The notes below the pieces were generated by a model, which saw only the letters and a list, made by a program, of their open reading frames with translations, was not told the origin of the DNA and did not search any database. From CAWCUZ01 sp963798795 (GTDB taxonomy: Bacteria; Acidobacteriota; Vicinamibacteria; Vicinamibacterales; SCN-69-37): a stretch of DNA of 64,000 bases. Position 1 is the stretch's first letter; each line of letters starts with the position of its first letter. The stretch is taken from assembly GCA_963798795.1 (NCBI GenBank), contig CAWCUZ010000006.1, positions 1 through 64,000 on the forward strand. The letters run 5' to 3'. Shown here piece after piece: positions 27,066 to 35,939 of the stretch. A program made the position numbers and the translations under genes.

Positions 27066-29687
27066 ATGCGGTTCCTTCGCCTGCTCGCGGCCCGCGTTCG
27101 GGGTTGGTTCCACCACGATGGAGTGGCGGACGAAATTCGCGAGGAGTTGACGTTCCACCTCCGCTCGCGCGTCGAGCAGTACGAGCGCGAGGGCATGGAG
27201 CCGGACGCGGCGCAGCGCGCGGCGCGGCGACGGGTCGGCAATCTTGCGCTGCACCAGGACCGCGGCTACGACGTCAGGGGAGGCGGACTCATGGAAACGA
27301 TCTGGCAGGACGTGCGCTATGCGGTGCGGCTGCTCCGGCAGCGGCCGGGATTCTCGGCCATCGCGATCCTGACCCTCGCACTCGGCATCGGCGCGTCGAC
27401 GGCGATCTTCAGCGTCATCGACGCGGCGCTGCTGCATCCGCTGCCCTATCCGCATCCCGAGCAGCTCGTCAGCGTCGGCGTGCGGGTGCCGCAGCCCGAC
27501 GGACGCATTCTCGGTCTCACACCGTCGCTGGACGACATGCGGCGGTGGCAGTCTGCACGCGACGTCCTGTCGACGACCGCCGCCATGAACCGGAGCTTCT
27601 ACGGCATCATCGCCGGCGGGCCGGAGCCGGAGCGGCTCGAGGCCCGCAACATCACCGAGGACTACTTCCCGCTCTACGGCGTCGCGCCGATCATGGGACG
27701 CGGCTTCACGCTCGACGACATGAAGGTCGGCGCGCCGCCGGTCGCGATCCTCGGCTACGGCTACTGGCAGCGCCGGTACGGCGGCAGCCGCGACGTGCTC
27801 GGCAAGCCGATCCGCTGCGACGATGACGTGGCCACGATTGTCGGGGTGCTGCCGAAGTCGTTCGACGCGGACATCCCGTTGTTCCGGCCGATGCAGACAC
27901 CTCTCGACGAAGCAAGCCGCCGAGGAACCGGCCGCGTGAGCCCGCTCGCGCGGCTTCGTGACGGCGTCACGATCGAACAGGCGGCAGAGCGGCTCTCCGC
28001 CAGGATGCCGCCCGTCCGCATGCCGGACGGATCGATGCGGCCCGTCGGCGTGCGCGTGAGCTCGATGTTGGACGACGCCACTGGCCAGTATCAGACGACG
28101 GTCTACGTGCTGGGCGGCGCGGTGGCGTTCATCCTCCTGATTGCGTGCGTCAACGTGGCAGGCCTGCTGCTGGGGCGCGGCGCCGTCCGCCAGTCCGAGC
28201 TGGCCGTGCGCGCGTCGCTGGGCGCGGGGCGGAGGCGGCTGGTCCGGCAACTGCTCACGGAGAGCGTGGTGCTCGCGGTGGCCGGCGCCGTGTGCGGCGT
28301 CCTGATGGCGTGGGCGACGCTCGGCGCGCTGGTGGCGAACATCCCGATGTCGTTGTCCGACAATGCCCCGGCACACATCGATCTCACCGTGCTCGCACTC
28401 ACGAGCGCGCTCGTGATTCCGACGTCGCTGATCTTCGGCCTCGCGCCGGCGCTGCGGCTCTCGCGCATGTCGCTCAACGCGGCCCTCGGGCGCGGCGGCC
28501 GGCAACTGGGGACGGCGCTGTCGCGTCGGGGCGGTCAGCTCCTGATCGCGGCCGAGGTGGCGCTGGCTGTCGTGCTCGTGGCGGGCGCCGGACTGATGAT
28601 CCGCACCTTCATGCGCATTTCAGCCGTCGATCTCGGCTTCGACTCCCGCGGCCTGATCACCATGGACGTCACGCCGCTCGAAGGCGACCCGCAGGCGCAG
28701 CTCACGTACCTCGACGCGCTGCTGCGGGCCGTCCGCGCGATTCCAGGCGCCGGTCCCGTCGGCGCCATCGACAATTTCCCACTGGGCGGCAGGACGTCGT
28801 TCACGTCCGTGACGGCCGACGGCCGCAATGTCGGCATCATGTCTTTTCAGGTCCTGGCCGGGTATTTCGACGCGATCGGCCTTCCGCTCCGCGCGGGCGC
28901 TCTCCCGCCTGCGGACGATACGGCCGCCTGGCAGCACGCCGGCGTCCTCAGCGAATCGGCGGCAAAGGACATCTTCCCGGACGGGCCGGCCGTGGGACGG
29001 CAGTTCACGCGGGGGGGAAGTCCCGATCCGCTCACTGTCGTCGCGGTCGTCGCAGACATCCGTCACGGAGGACCACTGGCCCGCGTTCGCGAGGAGCATC
29101 AGGTGTATCTGCCGTTTCAACCGGCGAAGTCTGGCGTTCAACGGAACCTCGCGGTCACACTCGTGCTGCGGCCGAGCGGCAAGGTTCCCGACCTGTCGGA
29201 TCGACTGCGAAAGGCGGCGCAGAACATCGGCCCTCGCGTGCTCGTCGAACGCATCCGCACCGGCAGCGACTGGTTCGGCGACCGCGTCGTCACGCCGAGG
29301 CGCCGGACGGTGCTGCTTGGCGTGCTCGGCGGCCTCGGACTGCTGCTCACGCTCGTCGGGGTGTTCGGCATGACGGCATACGCGGTTGCGCGGCGGACGC
29401 AGGAAATCGGCGTCCGCATGGTGTTCGGCGCCCTGCCGGGCGCCGTGGTGCGGCGCATCCTGCGCGAGTCGGCGATGCCGATCGCGTTGGGCATTGCGGC
29501 CGGTCTCGGCGGAGCCGCCCTTGCCACGCGCCTGATCGCCAGCTTTCTCTTTCAGACCGATCCCATCGACCTGCCAACGTTTGCTGGCGTGGCGGTCCTG
29601 CTGCTGATCGCGGGCGGCCTGGCGGCGTGGCTGCCGGCGCGGCGGGCGGCGAGAATCGATCCGGTGCGGGCGCTCCGGACTGAGTAA
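27066..29687 (+). CDS. ADOP-family duplicated ABC transporter permease
   Basis: The start is placed at ATG 27066 (MRFLRLLAARVRGWFHHDGVADEIREELTFHL), giving 873 residues. It has the long ADOP N-terminus (EIREELTFHL..DAAQRAARRRVGN), then QDVRYAVRLLRQRPGFSAIAILTLALGIGASTAIFSVIDAALLHPLPYP as the first helix block, a MacB-like core, an FtsX domain with LLIACVNVAGLLLGRGAVRQSELAVRASLGA, and a second core and FtsX domain with MTAYAVARRTQEIGVRMVFGA and PARRAARIDPVRALRTE. It is paired with the PadR 20 bases upstream. It shares the architecture of the permease at 23505-26084 but not the N-terminus. Confidence 0.94.
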   Translation: MRFLRLLAARVRGWFHHDGVADEIREELTFHLRSRVEQYEREGMEPDAAQRAARRRVGNLALHQDRGYDVRGGGLMETIWQDVRYAVRLLRQRPGFSAIAILTLALGIGASTAIFSVIDAALLHPLPYPHPEQLVSVGVRVPQPDGRILGLTPSLDDMRRWQSARDVLSTTAAMNRSFYGIIAGGPEPERLEARNITEDYFPLYGVAPIMGRGFTLDDMKVGAPPVAILGYGYWQRRYGGSRDVLGKPIRCDDDVATIVGVLPKSFDADIPLFRPMQTPLDEASRRGTGRVSPLARLRDGVTIEQAAERLSARMPPVRMPDGSMRPVGVRVSSMLDDATGQYQTTVYVLGGAVAFILLIACVNVAGLLLGRGAVRQSELAVRASLGAGRRRLVRQLLTESVVLAVAGAVCGVLMAWATLGALVANIPMSLSDNAPAHIDLTVLALTSALVIPTSLIFGLAPALRLSRMSLNAALGRGGRQLGTALSRRGGQLLIAAEVALAVVLVAGAGLMIRTFMRISAVDLGFDSRGLITMDVTPLEGDPQAQLTYLDALLRAVRAIPGAGPVGAIDNFPLGGRTSFTSVTADGRNVGIMSFQVLAGYFDAIGLPLRAGALPPADDTAAWQHAGVLSESAAKDIFPDGPAVGRQFTRGGSPDPLTVVAVVADIRHGGPLARVREEHQVYLPFQPAKSGVQRNLAVTLVLRPSGKVPDLSDRLRKAAQNIGPRVLVERIRTGSDWFGDRVVTPRRRTVLLGVLGGLGLLLTLVGVFGMTAYAVARRTQEIGVRMVFGALPGAVVRRILRESAMPIALGIAAGLGGAALATRLIASFLFQTDPIDLPTFAGVAVLLLIAGGLAAWLPARRAARIDPVRALRTE

Positions 29688-29698
29688 TGATGGTCGGC

Positions 29699-29785
29699 GA
29701 GTCGAGGATTCGGGATTCAAGGATTCGGGATTCAAGGATTCGGGATTCAAGGATTCAAGATTCAAGGATTCAAGGGTTCCGAGGT
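29699..29785 (+). repeat. GGATTCAAGGATTCGG tandem repeats
   Basis: Six to seven 8-16 base units (AGGATTCGGGATTCAAGG and variants) lie between the ADOP stop and the OmpA gene. The tract is open in the OmpA frame and would add repeated SRIRD residues if translation began upstream. The unit also occurs at 23338-23372. Confidence 0.8.
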
Positions 29786-29791
29786 TCGGCG

Positions 29792-31063
29792 ATGCCGAGA
29801 CGAGCTATCGAAATCACCGCGTTTGCCATGTTCGCAGTTTTGATCGGCGTTGGCGCGACCGTGGCCCGCGCTGAGCGGCCGCTGGCTCCTGCGCGCCAGG
29901 CCGCGGCGGACGCGCCCGAACGCATCGACTACCTCACGTTCGCCCAAGGCGCGGTGCCGGTCCGGATCGGCGGCGCCGGGGCGGCGATGGGCGCCACATT
30001 CGAACACGCCGTCCGCATGATGGACGGCGACGCGACCGTGTTCCCGTTCGTCCAGCGGGCCGAGCCGGAGACCGACACGGAATTCGTGTATCGCCTGCCG
30101 GCGCTGACGACCTTCAATCGGTTCGCCGTGCCGAACGTCCTCGAGACGCCGAGCCCGAACCAGACGTTCGCACGTTCCATCGAGATCCACGGATCCGCGA
30201 CCGGTTCCGATGCGGACTACACGCTGCTCGCGTCGGCCACGTTGAAAGCGCATTCCCGTCCGGGCCAGGTCACCGAGATTCCCGTGGCCGCGAGTACGCC
30301 GGTGCGCTGGGTCAAGCTGCGCCTGGTCGGCGGTCTCGATCCCAGCGGCTCGACGCTGTTCTTCGAATTCAGCGAGCTCATCGGCAACGGCCGGCAGGAA
30401 ACGCCGCCGCTCGACGAGCGGTTCAACGGCACGTGGCGCGACCGCGCCGTGCGCCTCGCCCTGAAGCAGGACGGCCCGGTCGTCACCGGCTGCTACGACG
30501 CGAACGGCCGGCTCACGGGCACGGTCACCGGCAACATCCTGCGCGCGACCGGCATCAGCCAGAGCGACAAGGCGCCGAGCGCCTTCCTTCTGAGCGTGGC
30601 CGACGATGGCAGCATGCGCGGCGTGCGGTCGACGAACGGATCGCCGTTCCGGCTGTACGCCGCGCCGGCCGTGCCCGCGGCCGAGGGGCCGACGTGCGGC
30701 GATCCACCGCCGCCGACGCTCGGCTGCGGATCGATCGTCCACGGGATCACGTTCGATTTCGATTCTGCCGACATCCGGCCCGAATCGGAGCCGGTGCTGG
30801 CGCGTCTCTACGACGGGCTGCGCGCCGACCCGAGCGCATCGATCACGATCGAGGGCCACACGTCCAGCGAGGGCGGCACCGACTACAACCAGCGTCTGTC
30901 GGAGCGCCGCGCCGCCGCGGTCGTGGCGGATCTGGTGCGGCGCGGCATCGACGCGAGCCGGCTGAAGTCGGTCGGGATCGGCGAACTGCGTCCCATCGCC
31001 AGCAACCACGACGAGAGCGGGCGGTCGCTGAATCGACGGGTCGAAGTGAAGTGCGCGGGCTGA
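29792..31063 (+). CDS. OmpA family outer-membrane/peptidoglycan-binding protein
   Basis: The start is at ATG 29792 (MPRRAIEITAFAMFAVLIGVGATVARA, signal peptide), giving 423 residues. The N-terminal half is strand-rich (YTLLASATLKAHS, VRWVKLRLVGGLDPSGSTLFFEFSEL) and resembles a discoidin-like jelly roll, an inference. The C-terminal domain, from about residue 320, is OmpA-like: ITFDFDSADIRPESEPVLARL, IEGHTSSEGGTDYNQRLSERRAAAV, SVGIGELRPIASNHDESGRSLNRRVEV, with the conserved Asp/Arg that bind diaminopimelate. It probably anchors the outer envelope to peptidoglycan. The open frame extends upstream only through short tandem repeats, which are not counted as coding. Confidence 0.92.
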   Translation: MPRRAIEITAFAMFAVLIGVGATVARAERPLAPARQAAADAPERIDYLTFAQGAVPVRIGGAGAAMGATFEHAVRMMDGDATVFPFVQRAEPETDTEFVYRLPALTTFNRFAVPNVLETPSPNQTFARSIEIHGSATGSDADYTLLASATLKAHSRPGQVTEIPVAASTPVRWVKLRLVGGLDPSGSTLFFEFSELIGNGRQETPPLDERFNGTWRDRAVRLALKQDGPVVTGCYDANGRLTGTVTGNILRATGISQSDKAPSAFLLSVADDGSMRGVRSTNGSPFRLYAAPAVPAAEGPTCGDPPPPTLGCGSIVHGITFDFDSADIRPESEPVLARLYDGLRADPSASITIEGHTSSEGGTDYNQRLSERRAAAVVADLVRRGIDASRLKSVGIGELRPIASNHDESGRSLNRRVEVKCAG

Positions 31064-31072
31064 CGGCTCCGC

Positions 31073-31357
31073 TCAGCGCCTGAGTCGTCGCACCAGCGCC
31101 AGACCACCGGCCAGCAGGCCGCCGATCCCGAGTCCCCAGAGAAGCCCGAAGCCACCGCCCCGCAGAACCGCCACGTGTGGATCGACGCCGCTCGCGAGGG
31201 CCGACGCCGCCGATGCGACGAACGCGCCGGCCGCCGCGCCGGCGAGTCCGGTGATGACCACGGACGCGATCAGCCGACGTCCGGAGACCGCGTACCCGGC
31301 GAGGAACACAATGGCGCCGGCCAAGGCGAGCAGGCCGATCAGCAGCGGGTAGCGCAC
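31073..31357 (-). CDS. small membrane protein, unknown function
   Basis: 94 residues with three hydrophobic segments: LLIGLLALAGAIVFLAGYAV, LIASVVITGLAGAAAGAFVASAAS and GFGLLWGLGIGGLLAGGLALV, then a basic end RRLRR. Gly and Ala dominate. It converges on the OmpA gene with nine bases between the stops. No family is recognised. Confidence 0.6.
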   Translation of the reverse strand: MRYPLLIGLLALAGAIVFLAGYAVSGRRLIASVVITGLAGAAAGAFVASAASALASGVDPHVAVLRGGGFGLLWGLGIGGLLAGGLALVRRLRR

Positions 31358-31430
31358 GCCCGCATGTTAGCGCGGGGGAAGCGCGGGAGACCCGGCACCA
31401 ACGGACCGAGAAGTGCTAGCGTCATCCGGC

Positions 31431-33107
31431 ATGTTGTGGATCCTCGCGACCGCCGCGGCGGCCGTTGCCACGGCGCTCGTCCTGCGTGGGCGGAATGAGC
31501 AGCGCCGGGTGGCGCACCTCGACGCGCTCTGGGGTCGGCCGCGCGACCGGCGACGCGACATGGAGGCAATCGCTGCGTATCACCTGGCGCTGACCGGGGT
31601 GGACGCTTCCCTGGACGATCGGGCCTGGGACGATCTGAATCTCGACGCAGTGTTCGCCGTCCTCGATCGGACCGAGAGCGGCATCGGACAACAGGCGCTC
31701 TACCATCGCCTGCGCTCGGCGCCGGCGGGCGCTCGTCTCGATGCGTTCGAAGCGCTCGTCACGCACCTGAGCGGGGACCCGCGCGCGCGAACACACGCAC
31801 GACTGGCGCTGGCGCGCCTGACCGACCCGGCCGCGCTCGACCTGTGGTGGCTCGCGCAGCCGGACGTCCTCGCCGTCCGGCCGGGTCACGTCTTCTTTCC
31901 AGCGTTCACGGCGGCCACGATCGTGATCGCCGCACTCGCAATCGTCTGGCCACCGGCGGTTCTGCTGCTCGCCCTCTGCGCGACAACGAGCATCGTCACG
32001 CGGGTGGTGGTCGCACGACACCTGCGGGTCGTGGTCGGCACGTTCCGGCAGGTGGGGCCGCTGGTGAACGTCGCCGCGGTCCTCAGCCGTGTTCAGGCCC
32101 CTGGCGCCGGGCGACTCGTCGGGTCTCTCGGCGAAGATGTCGCGCACCTGGCGCGGCTGCGCCGTATCGCCACGTGGGTCAGCCGCGATCCGCAGAGTGG
32201 CGACCTGCCGAGCATGCTCTTCGAGTACCTCAACGTGTTCCTGCTGCTCGACGCGAACGCACTGTATTTCGGCGCGCGCGAGCTGCGCCGGCGCGGACCG
32301 GAGCTGCTGCGGGTGCTGGCTGCGGTCGGCGAGTATGACGCGGCCAATGCCGTCGCCTCGTTCCGGGCCGGCACCCCGGGCTGGACCACTCCGGTGTTCC
32401 GCGAGCCCGGCGAGCCGGTCGTCATGAATGACCTCCGGCATCCGCTCGTCGCTCGCGCGGTTCCGAATTCGGTGACCCTCGCGCCACCGCACGGCCTGAT
32501 CGTGACCGGCTCGAACATGTCGGGCAAATCGACGTTCCTCCGCACGGTCGGGGTGAGCGTGGTGCTCGCGCAGACGGTGAACACGGTCCTGGCGATGCGC
32601 TACGAGGCGCCGATGCTCGTCGTGCGGAGCTGCATCGGCCGGAGCGACAATCTCATCGCCGGCAAGAGCTACTACATCGTGGAAGTCGAGTCGGTGCTGG
32701 CGCTCGTGGCGGCGAGCCGGTCGCGGGCTTCGCATCTGTTTCTCTTCGACGAGCTCTTCCGCGGCACCAACGCGGTCGAGCGGATCGCGGCCGGCGACGC
32801 CGTCCTGGCCGCGCTGCTCGACGCCCCGCCGGGCGAGGCCCCGCGCCATCTCGTGCTGGCGGCGACGCACGACCGCGAGCTCGTGGATCTGCTCGCCGAC
32901 AAGTACAGCGCGTGCCATTTCACCGATACGGTCGGCGACGAGGGGCTCGTCTTCGACTACCACCTCGAGCCGGGCCCTGCGACGACGCGCAACGCCATCA
33001 CGCTGCTCCGCCTGAGCGGCGCGCCCGAGGGCCTCGTCGAGCACGCGCTGCGCAGGGCAGCGGAACTGGACGAAGCGCGCATGACACGACCGGCCGGCCG
33101 CGCGTGA
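31431..33107 (+). CDS. membrane-anchored MutS-family ATPase
   Basis: From ATG 31431 the protein has 558 residues; a GTG at 31413 would add six. It begins with a transmembrane helix (MLWILATAAAAVATALVL) and has a second hydrophobic stretch near 160-195 (FFPAFTAATIVIAALAIVWPPAVLLLALCA). The MutS lever/clamp region follows, then the ATPase: Walker A TGSNMSGKST near 359, VRSCIGRSDNLIAGKSYYIVEV, Walker B LFLFDELFRGTN near 437, and the ATHDREL switch. There is no mismatch-binding domain I. Members of this group are annotated as DNA mismatch repair proteins but probably do other, membrane-linked work. Confidence 0.88.
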   Translation: MLWILATAAAAVATALVLRGRNEQRRVAHLDALWGRPRDRRRDMEAIAAYHLALTGVDASLDDRAWDDLNLDAVFAVLDRTESGIGQQALYHRLRSAPAGARLDAFEALVTHLSGDPRARTHARLALARLTDPAALDLWWLAQPDVLAVRPGHVFFPAFTAATIVIAALAIVWPPAVLLLALCATTSIVTRVVVARHLRVVVGTFRQVGPLVNVAAVLSRVQAPGAGRLVGSLGEDVAHLARLRRIATWVSRDPQSGDLPSMLFEYLNVFLLLDANALYFGARELRRRGPELLRVLAAVGEYDAANAVASFRAGTPGWTTPVFREPGEPVVMNDLRHPLVARAVPNSVTLAPPHGLIVTGSNMSGKSTFLRTVGVSVVLAQTVNTVLAMRYEAPMLVVRSCIGRSDNLIAGKSYYIVEVESVLALVAASRSRASHLFLFDELFRGTNAVERIAAGDAVLAALLDAPPGEAPRHLVLAATHDRELVDLLADKYSACHFTDTVGDEGLVFDYHLEPGPATTRNAITLLRLSGAPEGLVEHALRRAAELDEARMTRPAGRA

Positions 33108-33201
33108 ACCGACGGGACGCGGGGCGTCTCGATCCGCTACATCCGGCGCCAGCCACTGGTCGCTGAGATCCGGCCCCGGGTTGGGTATTCTGGCGGTATC
33201 C

Positions 33202-35280
33202 ATGGCGACCTTCGTCCCCCGTGCCGGATCCGCCGGCCACACGCTGCCCGCTCCGCCCGTGGCCGATCGCGAGCCCCGCACCGAGATCGTTCACGGCGTG
33301 GCGCTCGTCGACGACTACTTCTGGCTCCGCGAAAAGGCGAACCCGCGGGTCACCGACTACCTGCAGGCCGAGGATCGCTACGCCGACGAGGTGATGGCAG
33401 CGTCGGCCGACCTCCAGGAAACGATCTACAAGGAGATCCTCGGCTACATCAAGGAGACGGACGAGTCGGTCCCATACCGCGACCGCGGCTACTTCTATTA
33501 CGTGAGGACGCAGGCGGGCCTGCAGTATCCGATCTTCTGTCGCAAGCGCGGCAGCGCCGATGCGCCCCAGGAGGTCATCCTCGATCAGAACGAGCTGGCG
33601 AAGGGCCACGCTTTCCTGTCGATCGGCGCGATGGCGGTGAGCGACGACGGCCGGCTGCTGGCGTATACGGTGGACGTGTCGGGCTACCGGCAGTACACGC
33701 TCCACGTGAAGGATCTGACCACCGGCGAGCTGCGGCCGGATCGCGTCGAACGCGTCGACTCCGTGGTGTGGGCGGCGGACAACCGCACGCTGTACTTCAC
33801 GACCGAGGATCCCGTCACGAAGCGGACCGACAAGTTCTTCGTCCTCGTGCTGGGCCGCGCCAGCGAGCTGATCTTCGAGGAGGCTGACGTCCGCTTCGAC
33901 CTGGCGGCGGGCCGGTCTCGCGATCGAACGATCGTGTTCCTCCAGTCGGCGTCCAAGACGTCGACGGAGTTCCGCTACATGCCGGCCACCGGCGAGGCGC
34001 GCAGCCTTCGCATCGTCGTCCCGCGCGAGCCGGACCACGAGTACGACGTCGCACACCGCGACGGGGTGTTCTACATCCGCACCAACCGGGGCGCCAAGAA
34101 CTTCCGCATTGTCACGGCGCCGGTCGACGACCCGGCCGAGCCGAACTGGACGGAGCTGGTGCCGCACCGGCCGCACGTGAAGGTGGCGGCGCTCGATGTG
34201 TTCGCGCGCCACGCCGTCCTGTCAGCGTGGGAGAACGGCCTGCAGCAGATCGAGATCCTGGATCTCGTCGGGACCGGCGCCGGCGGGCCGAAGCGGCTCA
34301 CGTTTCCAGAGCCCGTGTACTCGGCGGGCCTTTCGCGCAATCCCGAGTTCGACACGAACGTGGTGCGCTACGGCTACCAGTCGCTGGTCACGCCGCCGTC
34401 GGTCTTCGAGTACGACCTGAACACGGGTGTCGCGACGCGACTCAAGGAGATGGAAGTGCCGGGGGGGTTCGACCGATCGCACTACGCCTCCGAGCGCGTC
34501 TTCGCCACGGCGCCGGACGGCACGCGCGTGCCGATCTCGCTGGCGTACCGCACCGGCGTGCCGCTCGACGGATCCGCGCCGCTGCTGCTCTACGGCTACG
34601 GCTCGTACGGGATCTCGATCGCGCCGGCGTTCGCCTCGAGCCGGCTCCCGCTTCTCGACCGCGGGATGATCTACGCGATCGCGCACGTGCGCGGCGGCGG
34701 CGAGCTGGGCGAGGAATGGCGCGAGCAGGGCCGCATGATGAAGAAGATGAACACGTTCACCGACTTCATCGCGGCGGCCGAGTGCCTCCTCGAGCGCCGG
34801 TACACGTCGGCGAACCGCCTCGCGATCCAGGGCGGGAGCGCCGGCGGCCTGCTCGTCTGCGCCGCGGCGAACCTGCGGCCCGATCTGTTCAGGGCCGTCG
34901 TGGCCCAGGTCCCGTTCGTGGACGTGGTGAACACGATGCTGGATGCATCGCTGCCGCTCACGACGGGGGAGTACCTCGAGTGGGGCAATCCGAACGACCC
35001 GGCCGTCTTCGAGTACCTGCGGCGGTACTCGCCGTACGAGAACGTCCGGCGCCAGGCGTATCCGGCCACGCTGGTAAAGGTGTCGATCAACGACAGCCAG
35101 GTGCCCTACTGGGAGGGCGCCAAGCTCGTGGCGAGGCTGCGCGCGCTGAAAACGAACGACCGGCCGCTGCTGCTGAAGGTGAATTTCGGCGCGGGCCACG
35201 GCGGCGCGTCGGGACGCTACGAGGCGCTCCGCGAGGTCGCGTTCAACTGGGCCTTTGTGATCACCGCCATCGTGGACTGA
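33202..35280 (+). CDS. prolyl oligopeptidase family serine peptidase (S9A, oligopeptidase B-like)
   Basis: The start at ATG 33202 gives 692 residues; a TTG at 33181 is less likely. The N-terminal cap and seven-bladed propeller (PVADREPRTEIVHGVALVDDYFWLREK onwards) are followed by the alpha/beta-hydrolase domain. Ser in IQGGSAGGLLV near residue 545 is the nucleophile, Asp in SINDSQVPYWE near 631 the acid, and His in GAGHGGASGR near 666 the base. YGYGSYGISIAPAF and GMIYAIAHVRGGGELGEEW are family hallmarks. It should cut short peptides after basic or proline residues. No signal peptide is evident, so it may be cytoplasmic. Confidence 0.94.
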   Translation: MATFVPRAGSAGHTLPAPPVADREPRTEIVHGVALVDDYFWLREKANPRVTDYLQAEDRYADEVMAASADLQETIYKEILGYIKETDESVPYRDRGYFYYVRTQAGLQYPIFCRKRGSADAPQEVILDQNELAKGHAFLSIGAMAVSDDGRLLAYTVDVSGYRQYTLHVKDLTTGELRPDRVERVDSVVWAADNRTLYFTTEDPVTKRTDKFFVLVLGRASELIFEEADVRFDLAAGRSRDRTIVFLQSASKTSTEFRYMPATGEARSLRIVVPREPDHEYDVAHRDGVFYIRTNRGAKNFRIVTAPVDDPAEPNWTELVPHRPHVKVAALDVFARHAVLSAWENGLQQIEILDLVGTGAGGPKRLTFPEPVYSAGLSRNPEFDTNVVRYGYQSLVTPPSVFEYDLNTGVATRLKEMEVPGGFDRSHYASERVFATAPDGTRVPISLAYRTGVPLDGSAPLLLYGYGSYGISIAPAFASSRLPLLDRGMIYAIAHVRGGGELGEEWREQGRMMKKMNTFTDFIAAAECLLERRYTSANRLAIQGGSAGGLLVCAAANLRPDLFRAVVAQVPFVDVVNTMLDASLPLTTGEYLEWGNPNDPAVFEYLRRYSPYENVRRQAYPATLVKVSINDSQVPYWEGAKLVARLRALKTNDRPLLLKVNFGAGHGGASGRYEALREVAFNWAFVITAIVD

Positions 35281-35346
35281 GGGATCACCCAATCGACACG
35301 GCAGGCGGCATCGAGGGGCGATAGAATGGCCCGGGAGGTTGCCACG

Positions 35347-35829
35347 ATGAGCACTACCGGACCGGTCGCCCCGCCGCCTGCCGCTCAGCCGTCTGGATCT
35401 CAGCCGCCAAAGGACTTGATCGGCTTCCTTGACTACTACTTCGTCCAGAAAGCGCCGTTCCAGATCCCGGACAATGCCCGCGAATGGCTCGTCAAGTTCG
35501 CACCCTGGATCATCGTCGTCCTGCTGGTGCTGACGCTGCCGCTGCTGCTGCTCGCCCTCGGACTGAGCACGGCGCTGGCGCCGTTTGCCGGCCCGGCCTA
35601 CGCCGTGGGGCTCGGCTATCTGGTCATCTTCATCGTGGCGGAGGTGGCGCTGCGCGTCGCCGCGCTGCCGGGGCTCTTCGCCAGGAGGATGGCCGGCTGG
35701 CGCCTGCTCTTCTACGCCCAGCTCGTCGGCGTCGCCTTCTCACTGCTGAGCGGCGCCATCATCGGCGCGATCCTGAGCTTCGTGATCGGCATGTACGTCC
35801 TGTTCCAGGTCAGGACGCTCTATAAATGA
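35347..35829 (+). CDS. membrane protein with Pro-rich N-terminus, unknown function
   Basis: The start is set at ATG 35347 because GGGAGG lies eight bases before it; ATG 35326 is in frame but without a site. The protein has 160 residues. A Pro/Gln/Ser-rich start (STTGPVAPPPAAQPSGSQPP) precedes an amphipathic DLIGFLDYYFVQKAPFQIP segment and four helices (FAPWIIVVLLVLTLPLLLLALGL, AYAVGLGYLVIFIVAEVALRV, LLFYAQLVGVAFSLLSGAII, GAILSFVIGMYVLFQV). Similar proteins occur widely as uncharacterised membrane proteins. Confidence 0.75.
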   Translation: MSTTGPVAPPPAAQPSGSQPPKDLIGFLDYYFVQKAPFQIPDNAREWLVKFAPWIIVVLLVLTLPLLLLALGLSTALAPFAGPAYAVGLGYLVIFIVAEVALRVAALPGLFARRMAGWRLLFYAQLVGVAFSLLSGAIIGAILSFVIGMYVLFQVRTLYK

Positions 35830-35840
35830 AAGACCCAGTC

Positions 35841-35930
35841 GGCCCCTCGGGTCCGAAGACACGGCGATCCCGATCGCCGATTGACGATAGCCCGATCGCG
35901 ATTGGAGATGGCCATTTGCCGATTGCCGCT
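35841..35930 (+). repeat. dispersed ~90-base intergenic element, copy 2
   Basis: It reads GGCCCCTCGGGTCCGAAG, ACGGCGATCCCGATCGCC, GATTGACGATAGCCCGATCG, CGATTGGAGATGGCC, ATTTGCCGATTGCCG. It matches copies at 23395-23504 (inverted) and 46647-46735. It lies between convergent genes, ten bases from the stop of the leftward one. Confidence 0.8.
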
Positions 35931-35939
35931 ACTTGAGCG

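Noticed and set aside
29699..29785. Possible CRISPR or protein repeat domain
   Set aside because: The units are directly adjacent and very short; orthologous OmpA proteins should start at the signal peptide at 29792.
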